A stretch of DNA of 64,000 bases from Pannonibacter phragmitetus DSM 14782. Lineage in GTDB: Bacteria > Pseudomonadota > Alphaproteobacteria > Rhizobiales > Stappiaceae. The stretch spans positions 682,001-746,000 of the forward strand of contig NZ_KB908215.1 of assembly GCF_000382365.1 (NCBI RefSeq). The letters are read 5' to 3'. Position numbers and translations under genes: made by a program. Position 1 is the first letter of the stretch. Each line of letters starts with the position of its first letter. Positions 18,761-28,151 of the stretch are shown in pieces. A model generated the notes under the pieces. That model was not told where the DNA came from and ran no database searches. It worked only from the letters and a program-made list of their open reading frames with translations.

Positions 18761-19399
18761 TCACAAGATTTCTTTCGAGGCGCCACTGGTCCATTGTGGA
18801 GAGGCGGCCGCAACGGCCGGCACCGGATCATCAGCAAGGCGCGCGAAGAGGATATGGTCCTGCCACTGACCGTTGATATTGAGGTAGCGGCGCGCATAAC
18901 CTTCGCGTGTGAACCCGTTCTTGCGTAGAAGCTGGATCGACGGCCCGTTGCTGGGAAGGCAGGCCGCCTCGATCCGGTGCAGGCGCAACACATCGAAACA
19001 GAATGGCGCGATCAAGGCGACCGCGCTGGACATGTAACCTTTTCCAGCGTGCCGTGCGCCCATCCAGTAGCCGAGCGAGCAGCATTGGGCGACACCGCGC
19101 CGGATGTTGGACAAGGTCGCCCCGCCCAGAAGCGTTCCATCCTGTGAAAAGAGGAAGAAGGGATAGCTGCGCCCCTCCTTGCGGTCATTGGCATAACGGC
19201 GAAGGCGGCGGCGGAAGGCAGGCTTGGTCAGATCATCCACCGGCCAGAGCGGCTCCCAAGGGGTCAGGAAGCTGCGGCTTTCTTCCCGCAGCACAGACCA
19301 CTGCGGGAAGTCCGCCATCAGGGGCGGGCGCAGATAGAATCCCTGCCCCCGCAATGTGGGCTCTGTCTCCGACGCTCCGAAGGACAGAAGCAAGGCCAC
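18761..19399 (-). CDS. GNAT-family N-acetyltransferase (RimJ-like)
   Basis: 212-residue acetyltransferase of the RimJ/RimL group, which acetylate the N-terminus of ribosomal or other proteins or small amines using acetyl-CoA. The acetyl-CoA region shows as LGYWMGARHAGKGYMSSAV, followed by LRLHRIEAACLPSNGPSIQLLRKNGF, the typical C-terminal helix-strand pattern. The start is GTG with a strong AAGGAGG 7 bases upstream. It sits between the M16 peptidase (27-base gap) and the EAL gene; the run thrC-M16-GNAT is frequent in this order. The substrate is unknown. Confidence 0.85.
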   Translation of the reverse strand: MALLLSFGASETEPTLRGQGFYLRPPLMADFPQWSVLREESRSFLTPWEPLWPVDDLTKPAFRRRLRRYANDRKEGRSYPFFLFSQDGTLLGGATLSNIRRGVAQCCSLGYWMGARHAGKGYMSSAVALIAPFCFDVLRLHRIEAACLPSNGPSIQLLRKNGFTREGYARRYLNINGQWQDHILFARLADDPVPAVAAASPQWTSGASKEIL

Positions 19400-19426
19400 C
19401 TGACGCCCTCCTTATCCCGGCCCGGT

Positions 19427-20713
19427 TCAGGCGAAGGCGCGCTGCGGCACAGGGCCGCTGAGGCGCTGCTGCACCTCGTCCAGTGTCATCATCTTGCCGA
19501 TGGGGCCAAGGCCCGTCAGCGTCGGCTGGCTGGAGGTGAAGATGTCCGATGCCACACGGCGCACGCTCTCGGCCGTCACCGCATTGATGCGCTGCGACAC
19601 TTCCTCAAGGCTCAGCGTGCGGCCATGGATCAGCATCTGCCGGGCGATCTGACCGGCGCGGGCGGCAGGGCTCTCCAGTGCCATCATCAGTCCGGCGCGG
19701 ATCTGCGCACGGGCACGGGCCACCTCCTCCTCGGAAATGTCGCTGCCTGCGCGCTCCAGCTCTCCCAGGATCACCGGCATCAGCTCTTCGAGGTTGTCCT
19801 CGCCCGTCGCCGCATGCAGGCCGAAAAGGCCCGTGTCGTTGAAGGCCCAGTGGAACGAGTAAATCGCATAGCACAGGCCGCGCGTTTCCCGCACTTCCTG
19901 GAAGAGGCGCGAGGACATGCCGCCGCCCAGCACAGAGGCCAGGATCTGCGAGGCATAATAATCCGGCGAGGCATAGGACTGGCCCTTGAAGCCCAGCAGG
20001 ATCTGCGCCTCCATCAGCTCCTTTTCCAGACGGCCCTCGCCGCCGGCATAGGTGGCCTCGCCCACAGGCGCCGCCTGTTCGCCGCTGAAGCTGGAGAACT
20101 GATCCTCCGCAATGCGCACCAGTTCGTCGTGATCCACGGCGCCTGCCGCCGACAGAACCATGTCCGGCCCCCGGTAGCGGTTGGCCAGATACTGGGTCAG
20201 CGAATCCCGGTCGAAGCTCATCAGGGTTTCGGGCGTGCCAAGGATCGGCCGGCCCAACGGCTGACCCGGCCATGCGGTGGACTGGAACAGATCAAAGGCC
20301 TGATCGTCCGGGCTGTCGAGTGAGGCACCGATCTCCTGCAGGATCACGTGCTGCTCGCGGGCCAGTTCTTCCGCATCAAAGACGGAGTTCTTGAGGATAT
20401 CGGCCACAAGATTTGCGGCCAGCGGCACGTCTTCGGCCAGCACCCGGGCATAGTAATTGGTGTGTTCGACGCTGGTAGAGGCATTCAGCTCACCGCCAAC
20501 GGCCTCGATTTCCTCGGCAATCTGGCGGGCGCTGCGGGTGGCGGTGCCCTTGAAGGCCATGTGCTCCAGCAGATGGGTGATGCCATTCTGCTCTGGTGCC
20601 TCCGCCCGTGACCCGGTCCTCACCCACACCCCGAGCGCCGCAGTCTTCAGGCTCGGCATCCGGTCCGTGATGACGGTCAGCCCATTGGCCAACCGGGTCG
20701 TCCTTACTTCCAT
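19427..20713 (-). CDS. M16-family zinc peptidase (mitochondrial processing peptidase-like)
   Basis: Pitrilysin-family metallopeptidase of 428 residues. The inverted zinc motif HLLEH is at 47-51, with the third ligand in the downstream ELAREQHVILQEI helix, so this is the catalytic type and not the inactive partner. The second half contains the RGLCYAIYSFH-type region of the inactive-like M16 domain. It is the bacterial counterpart of the beta subunit of mitochondrial processing peptidase; the substrate is unknown. It follows thrC and precedes the GNAT gene on the same strand. Confidence 0.92.
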   Translation of the reverse strand: MEVRTTRLANGLTVITDRMPSLKTAALGVWVRTGSRAEAPEQNGITHLLEHMAFKGTATRSARQIAEEIEAVGGELNASTSVEHTNYYARVLAEDVPLAANLVADILKNSVFDAEELAREQHVILQEIGASLDSPDDQAFDLFQSTAWPGQPLGRPILGTPETLMSFDRDSLTQYLANRYRGPDMVLSAAGAVDHDELVRIAEDQFSSFSGEQAAPVGEATYAGGEGRLEKELMEAQILLGFKGQSYASPDYYASQILASVLGGGMSSRLFQEVRETRGLCYAIYSFHWAFNDTGLFGLHAATGEDNLEELMPVILGELERAGSDISEEEVARARAQIRAGLMMALESPAARAGQIARQMLIHGRTLSLEEVSQRINAVTAESVRRVASDIFTSSQPTLTGLGPIGKMMTLDEVQQRLSGPVPQRAFA

Positions 20714-20900
20714 GCGGTCCTCCCGGGCTCACAGGGGAGCGGGTGGCGTGTCACGCCTGCCCTTGTTTCAGCCCTCCTGCCCTCAGGCATTCCGGCGCTC
20801 CGGCTGTGGCAATACTGTTTCACGGCTTGCGGGCCTTTGCCAGCCCTTGTCATTGTTGTGACACATACCCTAGGGCACGGCCAGATGGCAGCTCAAGCAG

Positions 20901-20930
20901 AAAGGGGCGCAAGCAGCCTTGCGCCCCTCC
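20901..20930 (-). terminator. intrinsic terminator after thrC
   Basis: AGGGGCGCAAG (20903-20913) and CTTGCGCCCCT (20918-20928) form a perfect 11-bp stem with a 4-base loop. On the minus strand it is followed by TTCTGCTT, a modest T tract. It separates thrC from the M16 gene. Confidence 0.7.
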
Positions 20931-20941
20931 CCGCGTCAGTT

Positions 20942-22348
20942 TCAGGCCGTGCCTTTCACGGCGCGGGCGTTTGCCTCGACATGGCGCTCGATGGCGCCCA
21001 GATCCGCCGGCAGCACGCTCTGGCGCTCCGGCGCGGTCATCATCGGCTCCAGCTGTTCGGGCAGAGCCGGATAGACACCGCTGGCAGCCTTGACGGCGGC
21101 GGGGAACTTGGCCGGATGGGCCGTGCCCAGCACAACCATCGGCGCTTCGCTCTCCCCCAGCTCCTCGGCCACATGCACGCCGATGGCGGTATGCGGGTCG
21201 AGCAGGTAGCCGGTTTCCGCATGGGTGCGGGCAATGGTGGCAGCCGTCTGATCCTCGCCGCAGCGCCCGGCTGCGAAGAGCTTGCGCATCTCTGCGAGCG
21301 GACCATCAGCGATGGTGAAGCTGCCGGACTGGGAGAGGCTGCCCATCATGGCCTTCACGGCGGCGCCATCGCGGCCATGCATTTCCGCCAGAAGCCGCTC
21401 GAAGTTCGACGAGATCTGGATATCCATGGACGGGGAGATGGTGGCCGAGACGCCGCGCATCTCGTAGCGGCCCGTTTCCAGCGTGCGCACCAGAATGTCG
21501 TTGCGGTTGGTGGCGATCACCAGCTTGTCCACCGGCAGGCCCATGCGCATGGCGGCGTAGCCTGCAAAGATATCGCCGAAATTGCCGGTCGGCACGGTGA
21601 AGGACACCGGGCGGTGCGGCGCGCCAACGGCAACGCCTGCCACGAAGTAATAGACGATCTGCGCCAGAATGCGCGCCCAGTTGATCGAGTTCACACCCGA
21701 CAGGCCCACCCGGTCGCGGAAATCGAAATGGTTGAACATGCCCTTCACGATGGCCTGGCAATCATCGAAATTGCCTTCCACCGCCAGTGCATGAACATTG
21801 GCTTCCGTGGGCGTCGTCATCTGGCGGCGCTGCACGTCGGACACGCGCCCTTCCGGGAAGAGGATGAACACATCCGTGCGCTCGCGGCCGCGGAAGGCCT
21901 CAATGGCCGCACCGCCCGTGTCGCCGGACGTGGCGCCAACGATCGTGGCGCGCTGGTTGCGTTCACTCAGCACATGGTCCATCAGCCGGCCCAGCAGCTG
22001 CATGGCCACATCCTTGAAGGCCAGCGTCGGGCCGTGGAACAGCTCCAGCACGAAGCGGTTCGGTGCGATCTGTACCAGCGGCGTCACAGCCGGATGGCGG
22101 AACGTGGCATAGGCCTCATCGATCATGCGCTTGAGATCGGCATCCTTGATGGTGCCGCCGGTGAAGGGGCGGATCACCTCGAAGGCGACGTCCTGATAGG
22201 ACTTGCCGGCAAAGCCTGCGATGGTTTTGGCGTCAAACTGCGGCCAGGTCTCGGGCAGGTAAAGCCCGCCGTCACGGGCAAGGCCCTGAAGAAGAACATC
22301 TGCGAAATCGAGAACAGGTGCGTCACCACGCGTACTGACATATCTCAC
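20942..22348 (-). CDS. thrC: threonine synthase
   Basis: PLP enzyme that converts O-phosphohomoserine to threonine, using the product of the ThrB encoded at 13.1 kb. The 468-residue protein is of the longer bacterial/fungal type. The PLP lysine is in GPTLAFKDVAMQ, and the phosphate-binding ATSGDTGGAA loop follows. The start is GTG, preceded by AAAGGGATCC at good spacing. The roughly 200-base upstream region shows no leader peptide rich in Thr or Ile codons, so no attenuation is evident. Confidence 0.96.
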   Translation of the reverse strand: MRYVSTRGDAPVLDFADVLLQGLARDGGLYLPETWPQFDAKTIAGFAGKSYQDVAFEVIRPFTGGTIKDADLKRMIDEAYATFRHPAVTPLVQIAPNRFVLELFHGPTLAFKDVAMQLLGRLMDHVLSERNQRATIVGATSGDTGGAAIEAFRGRERTDVFILFPEGRVSDVQRRQMTTPTEANVHALAVEGNFDDCQAIVKGMFNHFDFRDRVGLSGVNSINWARILAQIVYYFVAGVAVGAPHRPVSFTVPTGNFGDIFAGYAAMRMGLPVDKLVIATNRNDILVRTLETGRYEMRGVSATISPSMDIQISSNFERLLAEMHGRDGAAVKAMMGSLSQSGSFTIADGPLAEMRKLFAAGRCGEDQTAATIARTHAETGYLLDPHTAIGVHVAEELGESEAPMVVLGTAHPAKFPAAVKAASGVYPALPEQLEPMMTAPERQSVLPADLGAIERHVEANARAVKGTA

Positions 22349-22548
22349 CGCGCCGGATCCCTTTATGTCTGGCTACAGTCCTGCGCCCTGGCCAATTTGC
22401 GGCGGGCGCAGTCAACAGGCGTTTGATCTTCGGCGGGACGGGCGTCCCGGGACCATGACCCATAAGACAGTTTGCCAAGGCGCGCAAACTGCATTTGAGA
22501 ACACCAGCCCGCCCGGTTCAGCATGGCTTGCAGGTGCCCCGTCCCGCA

Positions 22549-23145
22549 TCAGGCATGGCCTGAGTCGCCGGAGAGCATGGAAGGATCAACACCGATCTGC
22601 CACAAGGCTCTCTGCCACTTGGTGCCGATTTCGGCGTCAAACAGGATCGACGGATCGGCCGGGCCGGTCAGCCAGCCGTTGGACTGGATCTCCTGCTCCA
22701 GCTGGCCGGGCGCCCAGCCGGCATAACCCAGGGCCAGCATGGCCTGCGACGGTCCGCGCCCCTCGGCCAGAGCCTTCAGAATGTCCATCGTTGCCGTCAG
22801 GCAGATGCCGTCCTGAATGGACAAGGTGGAGCTTTCCAGCTGGAAGTCATCGGAATGGAGCACAAAGCCGCGTTCGGTTTCCACCGGGCCGCCGCGATAG
22901 ACGCTCATGCCGCGCAGCGCGTTGGGCAGGCGGATCGACTGGCCTTCCGGCACGATGTTGAGCTGCACCAGAAGATCAGCCACGGACAGGCTGTTGGATG
23001 GCTGATTGATGATCAGCCCCATCGCCCCATCAGAAGAGTGAGCACAGAGATAGATGACAGTGTGGGCAAACCGGCTGTCAGGCATGTTCGGCATGGCAAT
23101 CAGAAACTGCCCGTCGAGCCAGCCTGTGTCCGAACCTTGTGTCAT
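22549..23145 (-). CDS. YqgE/AlgH family protein
   Basis: 198-residue protein of the UPF0301 (YqgE/AlgH) family, conserved in proteobacteria with no settled biochemical role. Family marks are [28 protein letters not shown] near the start, GLIINQPS, and [16 protein letters not shown] chose the ATG preceded by GGGAGG; a longer frame upstream has no ribosome-binding site. It is divergent from the DsbD-like gene. Confidence 0.92.
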   Translation of the reverse strand: MTQGSDTGWLDGQFLIAMPNMPDSRFAHTVIYLCAHSSDGAMGLIINQPSNSLSVADLLVQLNIVPEGQSIRLPNALRGMSVYRGGPVETERGFVLHSDDFQLESSTLSIQDGICLTATMDILKALAEGRGPSQAMLALGYAGWAPGQLEQEIQSNGWLTGPADPSILFDAEIGTKWQRALWQIGVDPSMLSGDSGHA

Positions 23146-23317
23146 GCAGCCTCCCTTTTGCATTGCACCCCTGTAGAGATTACCTGCTGCCAGGTGATTT
23201 GTTAACTTGCTTGACGCTTTGACCACCGGCAATTTTTGCAACGTTCACAGAGTTATGAGCGCCCTCCGGCCACAGAAGGGGAGGACGCCGTGCAGGCTTT
23301 GCGCTATCACCTTTCGC

Positions 23318-24226
23318 ATGTCCTCATCTCAGCCCCACGATCAGACGGCAACATCCCTTCGCTCTGCAGCACAGCGCCTTGCAGCGGCCTGCTCCGTCCT
23401 GCTGCTGGCCGGTACGTCGCCGGCCAGTGCCGTCATCACCGAGTGGCAGATGGTGGAGGGCGGCGCCGTGCGGCTGGTGGTGGCCGGCAAGGCGCCCGAT
23501 GGCAGCTACGAGGCCGGCCTTGAAATCGCCCTTGACCCGGAGTGGCATACTTACTGGCGCTATCCGGGCGAGACAGGCATTCCGCCGGAACTCACCTTCG
23601 AAGGAAGCACGAATCTGGCGCATGGAAGTCTCTCCTTCCCCGCCCCGGAGCGTTATGACGATGGCTTCAGCCAGTCCATTGTCTATACGGAGAGCGTTCT
23701 GCTGCCCCTGCAACTGACGCCAGCAGCAGCGGATAAGCCGCTCAGGCTGGAGGCCAAGGCCTTCTTCGGCGTCTGCAACCAGATCTGCGTGCCCGCCGAA
23801 GCGCATTTTGCGCTGGATCTGGCTGCCGATCCCCAGCCCGACCGTATTGCCGCCCGGCTCATCAGCACGGCGCGGGCCGCCCTGCCCGTTGCCATGCAGG
23901 AGACTGAAGGCCCGCGCCTGACCGGCTTCAGTTTCCGGGAAGGCAAAACTGCGCTGAAGCTCGACATCACCGCTGATGTGGGAGATGCCGCCACGGCCGA
24001 TCTCTTTGCCGAAGGCGCAGCAGATTCCACCACCGGCCTGCCCAAGCCGGGCGCGCGGGACGGCAGCACTGCCCGCTGGAGCCTGTCCCTCAAGGGACTG
24101 AGCGGACCAGAAGAGGCCCTGCCCCTGCGCCTCATGCTGGTGACGGACGGGCGCGCAGTCGAGGCCACCTACGAGATCGACGGCAGGACCCGCAGCATCC
24201 GGCGGACGGACGGCCCGGCACACTAG
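23318..24226 (+). CDS. DsbD N-terminal-domain-like periplasmic protein
   Basis: Predicted exported protein of about 302 residues resembling the N-terminal domain of the disulfide reductase DsbD/ScsB, but without the membrane and thioredoxin domains. A hydrophobic N-terminal segment ending in SPASA suggests a signal peptide. The redox pair is in FFGVCNQICVP, and the DPEWHTYWRYPGETG region is typical of the family. It may pass electrons to periplasmic thiol proteins. The start is uncertain; no good ribosome-binding site is seen for any in-frame ATG. Confidence 0.75.
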   Translation: MSSSQPHDQTATSLRSAAQRLAAACSVLLLAGTSPASAVITEWQMVEGGAVRLVVAGKAPDGSYEAGLEIALDPEWHTYWRYPGETGIPPELTFEGSTNLAHGSLSFPAPERYDDGFSQSIVYTESVLLPLQLTPAAADKPLRLEAKAFFGVCNQICVPAEAHFALDLAADPQPDRIAARLISTARAALPVAMQETEGPRLTGFSFREGKTALKLDITADVGDAATADLFAEGAADSTTGLPKPGARDGSTARWSLSLKGLSGPEEALPLRLMLVTDGRAVEATYEIDGRTRSIRRTDGPAH

Positions 24227-24351
24227 CGCCCCTTCCGCTGAAAAGGCTCGACGGCGCCGCCATATGACCCTATGTCGAAGGGCGGCCCGCTTTTGCACTT
24301 CCGAGCTGCGGCGTGCCTTAAGCGTTTTTATTTGGACGTGGAGAGATCCGG

Positions 24352-24837
24352 ATGAGCATCAAGATTGGCGACCGTCTGCCGGACGGCGTATTCAAGGTCA
24401 TCGGCGGCGACGGCCCGGTGGAGATGAAGGCCAGCGACATCTTCAACGGCAAGACCGTTGTCCTGTTCGGTGTGCCGGGCGCCTTCACCCCGACCTGCCA
24501 CATGAATCACCTGCCGGGCTTCGTCGAGCATTTCGATGCCTTCAAGGCCAAAGGCGTGGACACCATCGCCGTGGTTTCCGTGAACGACATGTTCGTCATG
24601 GATGCCTGGAAGAAGGCCACCAGCGCCGGTGACAAGATCCTCTTCCTCGCCGATGGCAGCGCGTCCTATGTGAAGGAACTGGGCCTTGAGCTGGACGCCT
24701 CCGGCTTCGGCATGGGCATCCGCTCCAAGCGCTTCGCCCTCATCGCCAAGGACGGCGTTGTCTCCGCCCTCAACGTGGAAGACGCCCCCGGCCAGGCCAC
24801 CGTTTCCGGTGCCGCCGCGATGCTGGAAGCGCTCTGA
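24352..24837 (+). CDS. peroxiredoxin, Prx5-type
   Basis: 161-residue peroxiredoxin that reduces hydrogen peroxide and organic hydroperoxides. The peroxidatic cysteine C49 lies in the motif PGAFTPTC, and the conserved arginine is in GIRSKRFALI. The length and the GMGIRSKR stretch match the Prx5/AhpE-like group that uses glutaredoxin or glutathione. GGAGAGATCCGG precedes the ATG. A terminator follows, so it is a single-gene unit. Confidence 0.95.
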   Translation: MSIKIGDRLPDGVFKVIGGDGPVEMKASDIFNGKTVVLFGVPGAFTPTCHMNHLPGFVEHFDAFKAKGVDTIAVVSVNDMFVMDAWKKATSAGDKILFLADGSASYVKELGLELDASGFGMGIRSKRFALIAKDGVVSALNVEDAPGQATVSGAAAMLEAL

Positions 24838-24870
24838 TCCAGTTCGGGAAACTGGAACGGGAACACATAA

Positions 24871-24899
24871 GGCCGGAGGCGCATGTCTCCGGCTTTTTC
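24871..24899 (+). terminator. intrinsic terminator after the peroxiredoxin gene
   Basis: GCCGGAG (24872-24878) pairs with CTCCGGC (24887-24893) around GCGCATGT and is followed by TTTTTCTTT. Confidence 0.88.
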
Positions 24900-25019
24900 T
24901 TTGTGGATGAGTCAGGGGCGGCGCAGAGTGTGCGGCGCTATCCGCAATGGCGGCGCAAACGGCATGATTGTTCCGCCCAAGGGCGGCTATCTATCTGAAC
25001 TTTTTGGAAGAAAACTGGA

Positions 25020-25096
25020 TGGTCGGAGTGGAGTGATTCGAACACTCGACCCCCTCGTCCCGAACGAGGTGCGCTACCAGGCTGCGCTACACTCCG
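25020..25096 (-). tRNA. tRNA-Pro (anticodon CGG)
   Basis: A 77-base tRNA read on the minus strand. The 7-bp acceptor stem is CGGAGTG/CACTCCG, the anticodon stem-loop CCTCG-TTCGGGA-CGAGG gives anticodon CGG, the T loop is GTTCGAATC, and CCA is encoded at the 3' end. Confidence 0.96.
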
Positions 25097-25409
25097 ATCC
25101 AGTCGAGCACCGGGAAGCCCGGGCCGGGAACCGCCGGGGCGCTGCCCCGTCGATGTGGCGGGTATTAGCACCGCTTTTTTTGCCCCGCAAGCCCCCCTCA
25201 CGCACATCGGCAAAGAAAGTTTGCCAGTGCTCCACAATCTGCCGCCGGGCGGTGGATAAGTCCCTGACCGCCTCTCCTGTTTCACGAAATGCGGCCCTGC
25301 GCATCATGTGGATGTGTGGAAGGTGTTTGACCGGAAGACTTGCGCCCGCGCCGGGCTTGAGGCATACAGCGCGCCTGAGGCGCGGTCACACACCGCTTGT
25401 TCCTCATTC
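25097..25409. other. spacer between the two tRNA genes
   Basis: About 310 bases between divergent tRNA genes. No coding region is seen on either strand. A short GCGG/CCGC hairpin followed by seven T residues occurs near 25155-25182; the stem is too short to call a terminator. Promoters of both tRNAs should lie here, but no clear boxes stand out. Confidence 0.5.
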
Positions 25410-25484
25410 TGGGGCGTCGCCAAGTGGTAAGGCATCGGTTTTTGGTACCGACATTCGGAGGTTCGAATCCTCCCGCCCCAGCCA
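25410..25484 (+). tRNA. tRNA-Gln (anticodon TTG)
   Basis: A 75-base tRNA with acceptor stem TGGGGCG/CGCCCCA, anticodon stem-loop TCGGT-TTTTGGT-ACCGA giving anticodon TTG, T arm GGAGGTTCGAATCCTCC and encoded GCCA at the 3' end. The two GTA-type spike genes follow about 250 bases downstream. Confidence 0.96.
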
Positions 25485-25731
25485 TCCGTCTTCGCTAATT
25501 TTGCCGAAGCCCGCCGAAAAACGGCACCTGTAAGCACCTGAAAATATTCGAAAATTTTAGTTAGGCTGCTCCGGAAGGACCAGTTCCGCGGCCCCGGCTC
25601 CGCCCCACCGCCAGCCTGTTTGCGCTCAAGCGCCTGCCAGCGTCACGCTGCCGGCCGCTTATCCCCTGCTCCTCCGGCAGCCCTATTCTGTCCTCCTCGC
25701 AGGCGCGGCCTGCTGCAAGGAGACAGATGCG

Positions 25732-25995
25732 ATGACGGACCGCTTCGACAGCCATGGCGCCGGCCTGACAGCCCCCGCCAGCCACGGTTTTTCCATCACC
25801 CCCAGCGACAGCACCACCTTGAGCGAAGTGGTGCGCGCAATCTATGTCGGCACCGGCGGGTCAATCGTCCTGACGCTGCGCAGCGGGGCGGCCATCACCC
25901 TCACCAATGTGCCCGATGGCTGCCTGCTGCCGCTGCGCGCCACGGCGGTGAAAGCCACCGGCACCACCGCCTCGGGCCTGGTCGGCCTGCTGTGA
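25732..25995 (+). CDS. GTA-type head spike base protein (Rcc01079 family)
   Basis: 87-residue protein with the pattern of the spike base protein of gene transfer agents and related phages: MTDRFDSHGAGLTAP, SITPSDSTTLSEVVRAIYVGTGG, and a C-terminal LLPLRATAVKATGTTASG. In Rhodobacter capsulatus the matching gene encodes a head spike part and lies far from the main GTA cluster, as this one appears to. GGAGACAG precedes the ATG. Its stop codon overlaps the GTG start of the next gene, so the pair is translationally coupled. The assignment rests on my memory of the family. Confidence 0.7.
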   Translation: MTDRFDSHGAGLTAPASHGFSITPSDSTTLSEVVRAIYVGTGGSIVLTLRSGAAITLTNVPDGCLLPLRATAVKATGTTASGLVGLL

Positions 25996-27074
25996 GCGCC
26001 GCGGCTTCCTCTCTCGCGGCACCCAGCCTCTGTCTGGGGCCGGTGCTGGGCCTTGCCCTTGCCACACCGCAACGGCGCGGCGGCTGGTGGCCGCGCGGGG
26101 CCGTTTATGCCGCCGACTTCCGCAAGCACCGCTACATGGCGGGCAACCGCAACATCTCCCCGGCGGCTGCCTTCAGCCTGGCGCGCGGCGGCGAAGCGCT
26201 GGCGCCCAGCCTGGACGGCAGCCATCAGAGCTTTGCCGCCCATGAGCCTGCCCGCACGGACCGGGGGCTGTTCCTCTCCCCTTCGGTCAGCAATGCCATT
26301 CCTGACAATACGGGCGAAGGCGCAACCCTTTCCACCACGGACACCCTGAACGGCATGCCCGCCACCTGGCGTCAATCGCGGGTGGATGGAGCGGCTATTT
26401 CCGGCCGCATCGTGCAGGTGGGCAGCGACAGGGGGCTGCCCTCGGTGGACATCCGCCTCTGGGGGACATCGACGGCTTCGGATCTGCAGATCTTCTTCTC
26501 CAGTTCCGAACTCACACACATGCCGGTGACGCCGGGCAGCCCGGTGCTGTTCGGCATCCATCTGGGCGTGACTGGCGGAAGCCTCGCCAATGTCAGCTGC
26601 CGCCTGCGCCTCTCTGAGATGAACGCCAGCAATGTTTTTCTCTTCAAACATCTGGAGACTGTTGTGCCTCCGGCCCACGCTCAGGCGGGGCTTGCGCGTT
26701 TCGAGATCAACCGCACCGTTCAGAGTGCCGCTACGGCAGACGTCAGGGCTGGCCTGGAATTTGGTCTTTTTGGCACGTTTGACATGACATTGCGGCTGGC
26801 AGGCGCGCATCTGGAAGCCACAACAGCCGCAACACTCGCGGCCCGCGGCCTCAGCGCCCCGGTGCCGGCACGCGGCACGGCCGTGTCGCGGCCAGCCGAT
26901 GCCCTGACCCTTCATCTGCCACGGGGCACGCGTGCCGTTGTGCTGACTGCCGGGACCGGCGCCACACTGGAACTCGGCACTGCCGCCGAAACCTCCGCAG
27001 GTCCGGCCAGCATCGCCGTGCCCTCCAGCCCCTTTGGCGCCGTCCCGCTGGTCAGCGCCACCGGATGGGCCTAG
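25992..27074 (+). CDS. GTA head spike-like protein (Rcc01080/GhsB-like)
   Basis: 360-residue protein starting at a GTG that overlaps the stop codon of the preceding spike base gene. Position and character match the second head spike gene of the R. capsulatus gene transfer agent, which helps particles bind the recipient capsule. It has no signal peptide. It is rich in Ser/Thr and beta strands, with GRIVQVGSDRGLPSVDIRLWGTS as a distinctive central stretch and low-complexity Ala/Thr sequence near the C-terminus. No terminator is seen before the galE 3' end 72 bases on. Pairing with the upstream gene supports the call more than its own sequence does. Confidence 0.6.
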   Translation: MSAAASSLAAPSLCLGPVLGLALATPQRRGGWWPRGAVYAADFRKHRYMAGNRNISPAAAFSLARGGEALAPSLDGSHQSFAAHEPARTDRGLFLSPSVSNAIPDNTGEGATLSTTDTLNGMPATWRQSRVDGAAISGRIVQVGSDRGLPSVDIRLWGTSTASDLQIFFSSSELTHMPVTPGSPVLFGIHLGVTGGSLANVSCRLRLSEMNASNVFLFKHLETVVPPAHAQAGLARFEINRTVQSAATADVRAGLEFGLFGTFDMTLRLAGAHLEATTAATLAARGLSAPVPARGTAVSRPADALTLHLPRGTRAVVLTAGTGATLELGTAAETSAGPASIAVPSSPFGAVPLVSATGWA

Positions 27075-27146
27075 GCCGGCGCTGCGGCCTGATGACGCCA
27101 TGCCACCGGCTGATGCGGGGCGGGGAAATCCCCTGCCCCGGCCTCG

Positions 27147-28151
27147 TCAGTCCGGCTGGACAGAGTTGACGCGGCGGGCCTTCAACTTTTCTTCCCAGGC
27201 AAAGGCATGGCGGACGATCAGCTCCAGATCATTGTATTTCGGCTGCCAGCCCAATTCCTGCCTGGCAAGGGCGCTGTCGGCCACCACCAGCGGCGAATCG
27301 CCCGCCCGGCGCGGAGCCTCTACCACCTTGAAATCGACGCCCGAAACGGCCTTCACCGTTTCGATGACCTGCCGCACGGAATAGCCCTCGCCGTAGCCGC
27401 AGTTCATCACCGCACTGCCGCCACCCGCCCGCAGCCGCAGAAGCGCCAGCCTGTGCGCCTCCACAAGGTCGCTTACATGGATGTAGTCGCGCACACCCGT
27501 GCCATCTGCCGTCTCATAATCCGTGCCGAACAGGCTCATCTGCGGGCGCTGGCCAAGGGCCGTCTCGCAGGCCACCTTGATGAGATGCGTCGCCTGCGGC
27601 GTGCTCTGCCCCGTCGCGCCCTGCGGATCAGCCCCGGCCACATTGAAATAGCGCAGCGCCGTGTAGCGGAAGTCATGCGCGGCGCTGACATCCTTCAGCA
27701 TCAGTTCCGTCATCAGCTTGGACATGCCATAGGGCGAAAGCGGCACCAGCGGCGCATCCTCCGGCACCGGCACGCTCGACGGATCGCCATAGACCGCAGC
27801 GGTGGAGGAAAAGATGAATTTGTCCACCCCGGCCGTGACGCAGGCCTCGATCAGGCTGCGCGAGGCGGAAGTGTTGTTGCGGTAATATTTCAACGGGTCG
27901 GAGACCGATTCCGGCACGATGACAGACCCGGCGAAATGGATCACCGCCTCGATGCCGTGATCCGCCAGCAGACGGCCCACCAGCGCGGTGTCGGCCACAT
28001 CGCCCACCACCAGATGCGCCCCGGCAGGCAGCGCCCAGCCGAAGCCGGTGGTGAGATTGTCGAGCACCACGACACTCTCCCCCGACCGCACAAGACAATG
28101 GGCCATGTGGCTGCCGATGTAACCGGCGCCGCCGGTGATGAGTGTCGTCAT
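27147..28151 (-). CDS. galE: UDP-glucose 4-epimerase
   Basis: NAD-dependent epimerase interconverting UDP-glucose and UDP-galactose for surface polysaccharide synthesis. The 334-residue protein has the nucleotide-binding GGAGYIGSH at its N-terminus, SSTAAVYG with the catalytic Ser/Thr, and YGMSK with the catalytic Tyr and Lys. RYFNVAGADP and GTGVRDYIHVSDLV are typical of GalE. I chose the ATG of MTTLITGG, with AAGGAAAG upstream; the frame runs further 5' without family similarity. It is a lone gene here. Confidence 0.95.
   Translation of the reverse strand: MTTLITGGAGYIGSHMAHCLVRSGESVVVLDNLTTGFGWALPAGAHLVVGDVADTALVGRLLADHGIEAVIHFAGSVIVPESVSDPLKYYRNNTSASRSLIEACVTAGVDKFIFSSTAAVYGDPSSVPVPEDAPLVPLSPYGMSKLMTELMLKDVSAAHDFRYTALRYFNVAGADPQGATGQSTPQATHLIKVACETALGQRPQMSLFGTDYETADGTGVRDYIHVSDLVEAHRLALLRLRAGGGSAVMNCGYGEGYSVRQVIETVKAVSGVDFKVVEAPRRAGDSPLVVADSALARQELGWQPKYNDLELIVRHAFAWEEKLKARRVNSVQPD

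Noticed and set aside
22349-22548. Threonine attenuator before thrC
   Set aside because: No sORF rich in Thr or Ile codons and no terminator-like hairpin with a T run was found in this interval.
25410-27074. Integrated prophage or genomic island at tRNA-Gln
   Set aside because: No integrase and no repeated tRNA 3' end were found; only the two spike genes are present before galE.
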